In this document: positions 61,218 through 64,000 of the stretch, piece by piece | Position numbering within the stretch: position 1 is the first letter of the stretch | Layout of the letters: every line of letters begins with the position of its first letter | Source of the DNA: Zoroaster sp. YZ-2022 | Taxonomy: Eukaryota; Echinodermata; Asteroidea; Forcipulatida; Zoroasteridae | Assembly (NCBI GenBank): GCA_029582265.1 | Contig: CM055816.1 | Location: 36,924,857 to 36,988,856 of the forward strand | Direction of reading: 5' to 3' | DNA: 64,000 nucleotides | Made by a program: the position numbers and the translations under genes | Notes under the pieces: generated by a model | What the model was told of the DNA's origin: nothing | Databases searched by the model: none | What the model saw: the letters and a program-made list of their open reading frames with translations, nothing else

Positions 61218-61404
61218 GGTTTAACACTCAAAGACACTCAAAATGTTTATGTCTCTCTTAACCCATTGACTTTGTGCAGTGCACTCAAATACACTCAAAA
61301 TTTGTATGTAACTCCCAACCCATTGACTTTGTGCAGTGCACTCAAATACACTCTAAATTTGTATGTAACTCCCAACCCATTGACTTTGTGCAGTGCACTC
61401 AAAT
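61218..61404. repeat. 57-bp minisatellite, A3 first block
   Basis: Three units, as at 37283-37466. Confidence 0.85.
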
Positions 61405-61494
61405 AAATGCAAGGACATGTGGCTAGGAGGTAAAACTAAAACCACTCAACAGTACAGCTCTGTGTGACTCTGTGGTTTGACCTACTAATTGGCA

Positions 61495-61846
61495 ATAATA
61501 ATAATAATAATAATAATGTGTGGATTTATATAGCGCACGTATCCACCAACTAAGTGGTGCTCAAGGCGCATTATATTATTATCCCTGCTCATAAGGCTCA
61601 TAAATCATTCCTGAAACCATCTCAGCTCCCTGGGGAGTATACAGCTCAATTGCTGCCATTTCTAGCGCATATAGAGCAAACCAACTCTGCCTTCACAGGT
61701 AGCCATTTACCCCTGGGTGGAGAGAAGCAATTATGATTAAGTGTCTTGCTCAAGGACACAAGTGTCACGGCCGTGATTCGAACCCACATTATGTTGCTAA
61801 CACCAGAACTTGAATCCGGTAAGCTAGACCGCTTGGCCACGACACT
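61495..61846 (-). mobile_element. tRNA-derived SINE, A3 intron copy 1
   Basis: Counterpart of 37547-37902. Confidence 0.85.
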
Positions 61847-61932
61847 CCCAAAAATACTCAAGTGACTGTCTGTGAGTGCCGTGCTGACTGGGCCAAATTT
61901 CAGCCTGGGCATAGGAGTGTTAACCCTCCTAT

Positions 61933-62060
61933 AGGTTTAACACTCAAAGACACTCAAAATGTTTATGTCTCTCTTAACCCATTGACTTTGTGCAGTGCAC
62001 TCAAATACACTCAAAATTTGTATGTAACTCCCAACCCATTGACTTTGTGCAGTGCACTCA
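61933..62060. repeat. 57-bp minisatellite, A3 second block
   Basis: Two units, as at 37980-38104. Confidence 0.8.
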
Positions 62061-62245
62061 AATAAATGCAAGGACATGTGGCTAGGAGGTAAAACTAAAA
62101 CCACTCAACAGTACATACACAGCTCTGTGTGACTCGGTGGTTTGACCTACTAATTGGCAATGCACCCAAAAATACTCAAGTGACTGTCTGTGAGTGCCGT
62201 GCTGACTGGGCCAAATTTCAGCCTGGGCATAGGAGGGTTAATGGA

Positions 62246-62591
62246 GTGTCGTGGCCGAGCGGTCTAGCTTACCGGACTCAAGTTCTGGTGTTAGCAGCAG
62301 AATGTGGGTTCGAATCCCGGCCGTGACACTTGTGTCCTTGAGCAAGACACTTAACCATAATTGCTTCTCTCCACCCAGGGGTTAAATGAGTACCTGTGAG
62401 GGCAGAGTTGGTTGATTAGCCCTATATGTGCTGTAATGGCAGCAATTGAGCTGTATACTCCCCAGGGAGCTGAGATGGTTTCAGGAATGATTTATGAGCC
62501 TGATGAGCAGGGGTAATAATAGGCGCCTTGAGCACCACTCAGTTGGTGGATACGTGCGCTATATAAGTCCACACATTATTATTATTATTAT
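62246..62591 (+). mobile_element. tRNA-derived SINE, A3 intron copy 2
   Basis: The best-preserved SINE: A box, B box (GGTTCGAATCCCGGCC), paired GTGTCG..CGTGACAC ends of the tRNA-like head, tail GCGCCTTGAGCACC and (ATT)n. Confidence 0.9.
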
Positions 62592-63302
62592 TTCTTTCTC
62601 TCTGTCTCTAGCTGGCTGCACCGAGAGTGAATGATTTCCTATGTCTAAATTGTCTTTTTAATTACTTTGTGTTATAGGAACTTGTGAAGCCAGTGTCCCA
62701 TCCACTAGTCGGGCCTCCCCGTTATCTCGAAGAGGGCAGCATCGTCCATGGACTGTAGAAGAGAAGAGAGACGTCATGGAGGGACTACAGAGATTTTTTT
62801 CTGATGAAGAAACTACCCGGCAAACGTGACATTGAAACGGCCTGTCCTGTGGCACCTGCGACTCGAACGTGGCGGAACATTAAAGACTTTTGCAAAAACA
62901 CAATGAAGCTCTATCAAAGTTGAAAGTTAGAGTGAACTGAAAAGGTATTGTACGCCTTATGAACAGACAATAGAAAAACAAGTTAAGCCAAAAAGACAAA
63001 TGTACCTCCAAATTGCCCAGCGAGCAGATTTATCATTCCTGTGTTCATTGACTAATTATGCTGACTATTTATGCTGACTAATTATGCGGAAGATGCTTAC
63101 AGATAGTTAATATCTCCCAAGCACTAAGAAAACATTATGCCATATGCCTAAAGTGCAGGTAATCATCACAGACAGTGATTGTGTATGTTGTCCTCAATTT
63201 GATAGATACTACCCAAATTGTACCACTGTCCTCCGTTTGATAGAATACCAAGTATCGTCTCAGTTTGCTGTGGTCTACATGTATGGGTGTGTGTGTGGGT
63301 GT

Positions 63303-64000
63303 GTGAACGTACACACCATTCGTTGTGGGGTCCAAAACACAATAGAACAATTGGACCCCACAAGGTAACTATAGAAAATCTTGTACCCCACAGGAGAATT
63401 ATAAGGAAAAGGGATAATAGAACGAACAAAGGAATACCCCACAAATCAATGTGCGTGAGGGTGTGAACGTACACACCATTCGTTGTGGGGTCCAAAACAC
63501 AATAGAACAATTGGACCCCACAAGGTAACTATAGAAAATCTTGTACCCCACAGGAGAATTATAAGGAAAAGGGATAATAGAACGAACAAAGGAATACCCC
63601 ACAAATCAATGTGCGTGAGGGTGTGTGTGTGTGTGTGTGTGTGTGTGAACGTACACACCATTCGTTGTGGGGTCCAAAACACAATAGAACAATTGGACCC
63701 CACAAGGTAACTATAGAAAATCTTGTACCCCACAGGAGAATTATATAGAAAAGGGATAATAGAACGAACAAAGGAATACCCCACAAATCAATGTGCGTGA
63801 GGGTGTGTGTGTGTGTGTGTGTGTGAACGTACACACCATTCGTTGTGGGGTCCAAAACACAATAGAACAATTGGACCCCACAAGGTAACTATAGAAAATC
63901 TTGTACCCCACAGGAGAATTATAAGGAAAAGGGATAATAGAACGAACAAAGGAATACCCCACAAATCAATGTGCGTGAGGGTGTGTGTGTGTGAACGTAC
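63303..64000. repeat. 160-182 bp minisatellite with internal hairpin, right edge
   Basis: Starts of GTGAACGTACACACC at 63303, 63463, 63645, 63823 and 63991 mark four full units. Each has a nearly constant 160-bp core and a variable (GT)n spacer. The core contains the inverted pair TTGTGGGGTCCAA / TTGGACCCCACAA. ORFs on both strands here are repeat artefacts. Confidence 0.95.

Larger units (their letters stand above)
58338..62923 (+). pseudogene. Zinc finger / tyrosine recombinase / SANT protein gene, best copy (A3)
   Basis: Four coding exons: 58338-58379, 59008-60870, 61040-61114 and 62678-62923; donor and acceptor phases agree throughout, giving about 740 residues. Residues about 85-103 (C-F-Y-C..H-L-R-S-C-H) and 166-183 (C-I-Y-C..W-R-H-R-C) are zinc-finger-like. 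The recombinase domain has Arg in NRRRQGEV (about 440), Arg in STKLRKHVAT (about 561), FMGH and Tyr in HREYY (about 596). The Tyr stands nine residues after the His, as in XerD-type enzymes; the usual His of HxxR is Thr. An acidic tail exon and a Myb/SANT-like C-terminus follow. Breaks: GAA to TAA at 59830, a missing G near 60210, an extra T in exon 4. Probable role: DNA-transposon integrase (Crypton-like), with DNA binding by both ends. Confidence 0.85.
56150..63288 (+). repeat. Tandem unit A3 (partial, at least 7.1 kb)
   Basis: Follows A1/A2 from the start to CTACATGTATGGGTG (63276-63290), then changes to the GT/hairpin minisatellite. It carries the complete set of recombinase exons. The part that would hold the MITEs, helicase fragment and HUH ORF is not in the window. 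Confidence 0.95.

Noticed and set aside
62246..62330. tRNA gene
   Set aside because: The A and B boxes are those of the SINE head; identical heads occur many times with SINE bodies attached.
63135..63962. Overlapping ORFs on both strands with His-Thr repeats
   Set aside because: They come from the GT-spaced minisatellite.

Overview
This is eukaryotic (animal) DNA. It is AT-rich, intron-bearing and dominated by transposable elements. Two immunoglobulin-domain exons with phase 1-1 splice borders, tRNA-derived SINEs, a Ty3/Gypsy retrotransposon apparently primed by tRNA-Leu, and hAT, Tc1/mariner and piggyBac-type elements suggest a marine invertebrate, plausibly a lancelet, hemichordate or echinoderm. 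The exact taxon cannot be fixed from the sequence. No prokaryotic operon, rRNA or CRISPR array is present.

Layout. 1-5.9 kb holds the only likely host gene pieces. These are a transmembrane exon and a tail microexon on the + strand, and two Ig-domain exons on the - strand, separated by a 90-bp minisatellite and simple repeats. 5.96-10.24 kb is a four-level nest of transposons: hAT-like MITE, then hAT-like element, then Gypsy solo LTR, then an intact-looking Tc1-like transposon. Each level is bounded by terminal repeats and target duplications. 10.2-23.9 kb is a field of non-autonomous DNA transposons, including one built from a 21-bp palindromic satellite in both arms, with no recognisable host gene. 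23.99-32.16 kb is a decayed Ty3/Gypsy element (gag, protease, RT, RNase H, integrase). Its 3' LTR is cut off at a GT repeat.

32.2-63.3 kb is the most interesting part: three head-to-tail copies (A1 12.8 kb, A2 11.1 kb, A3 at least 7.1 kb) of a complex unit. Each unit carries a spliced gene for a roughly 740-residue protein with two N-terminal zinc-finger-like motifs, a tyrosine-recombinase domain and a C-terminal Myb/SANT-like domain. A1 and A2 also carry an HUH (Rep-type) endonuclease ORF on the + strand and, 0.8-0.9 kb upstream of it on the opposite strand, a broken exon of a superfamily-3 helicase. The leader and intron of the recombinase gene contain an inverted array of iteron-like repeats, a 97-bp hairpin, a 700-740 bp palindrome and a 97-bp palindrome, all kept in all three copies. 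The only TATA-like promoter for the recombinase gene lies at the end of the preceding unit, so the promoter-gene connection exists only across a tandem junction. That is what a circular or concatemeric element would give.

No recombinase copy is intact. A1 has several indels, A2 lacks the catalytic half, and A3 has a stop codon and frameshifts. Many differences between copies are homopolymer length changes, so some breaks could be sequencing error, but substitutions show that the copies are truly different. The window ends in a 160-182 bp minisatellite with internal hairpins that replaces the rest of unit A3.
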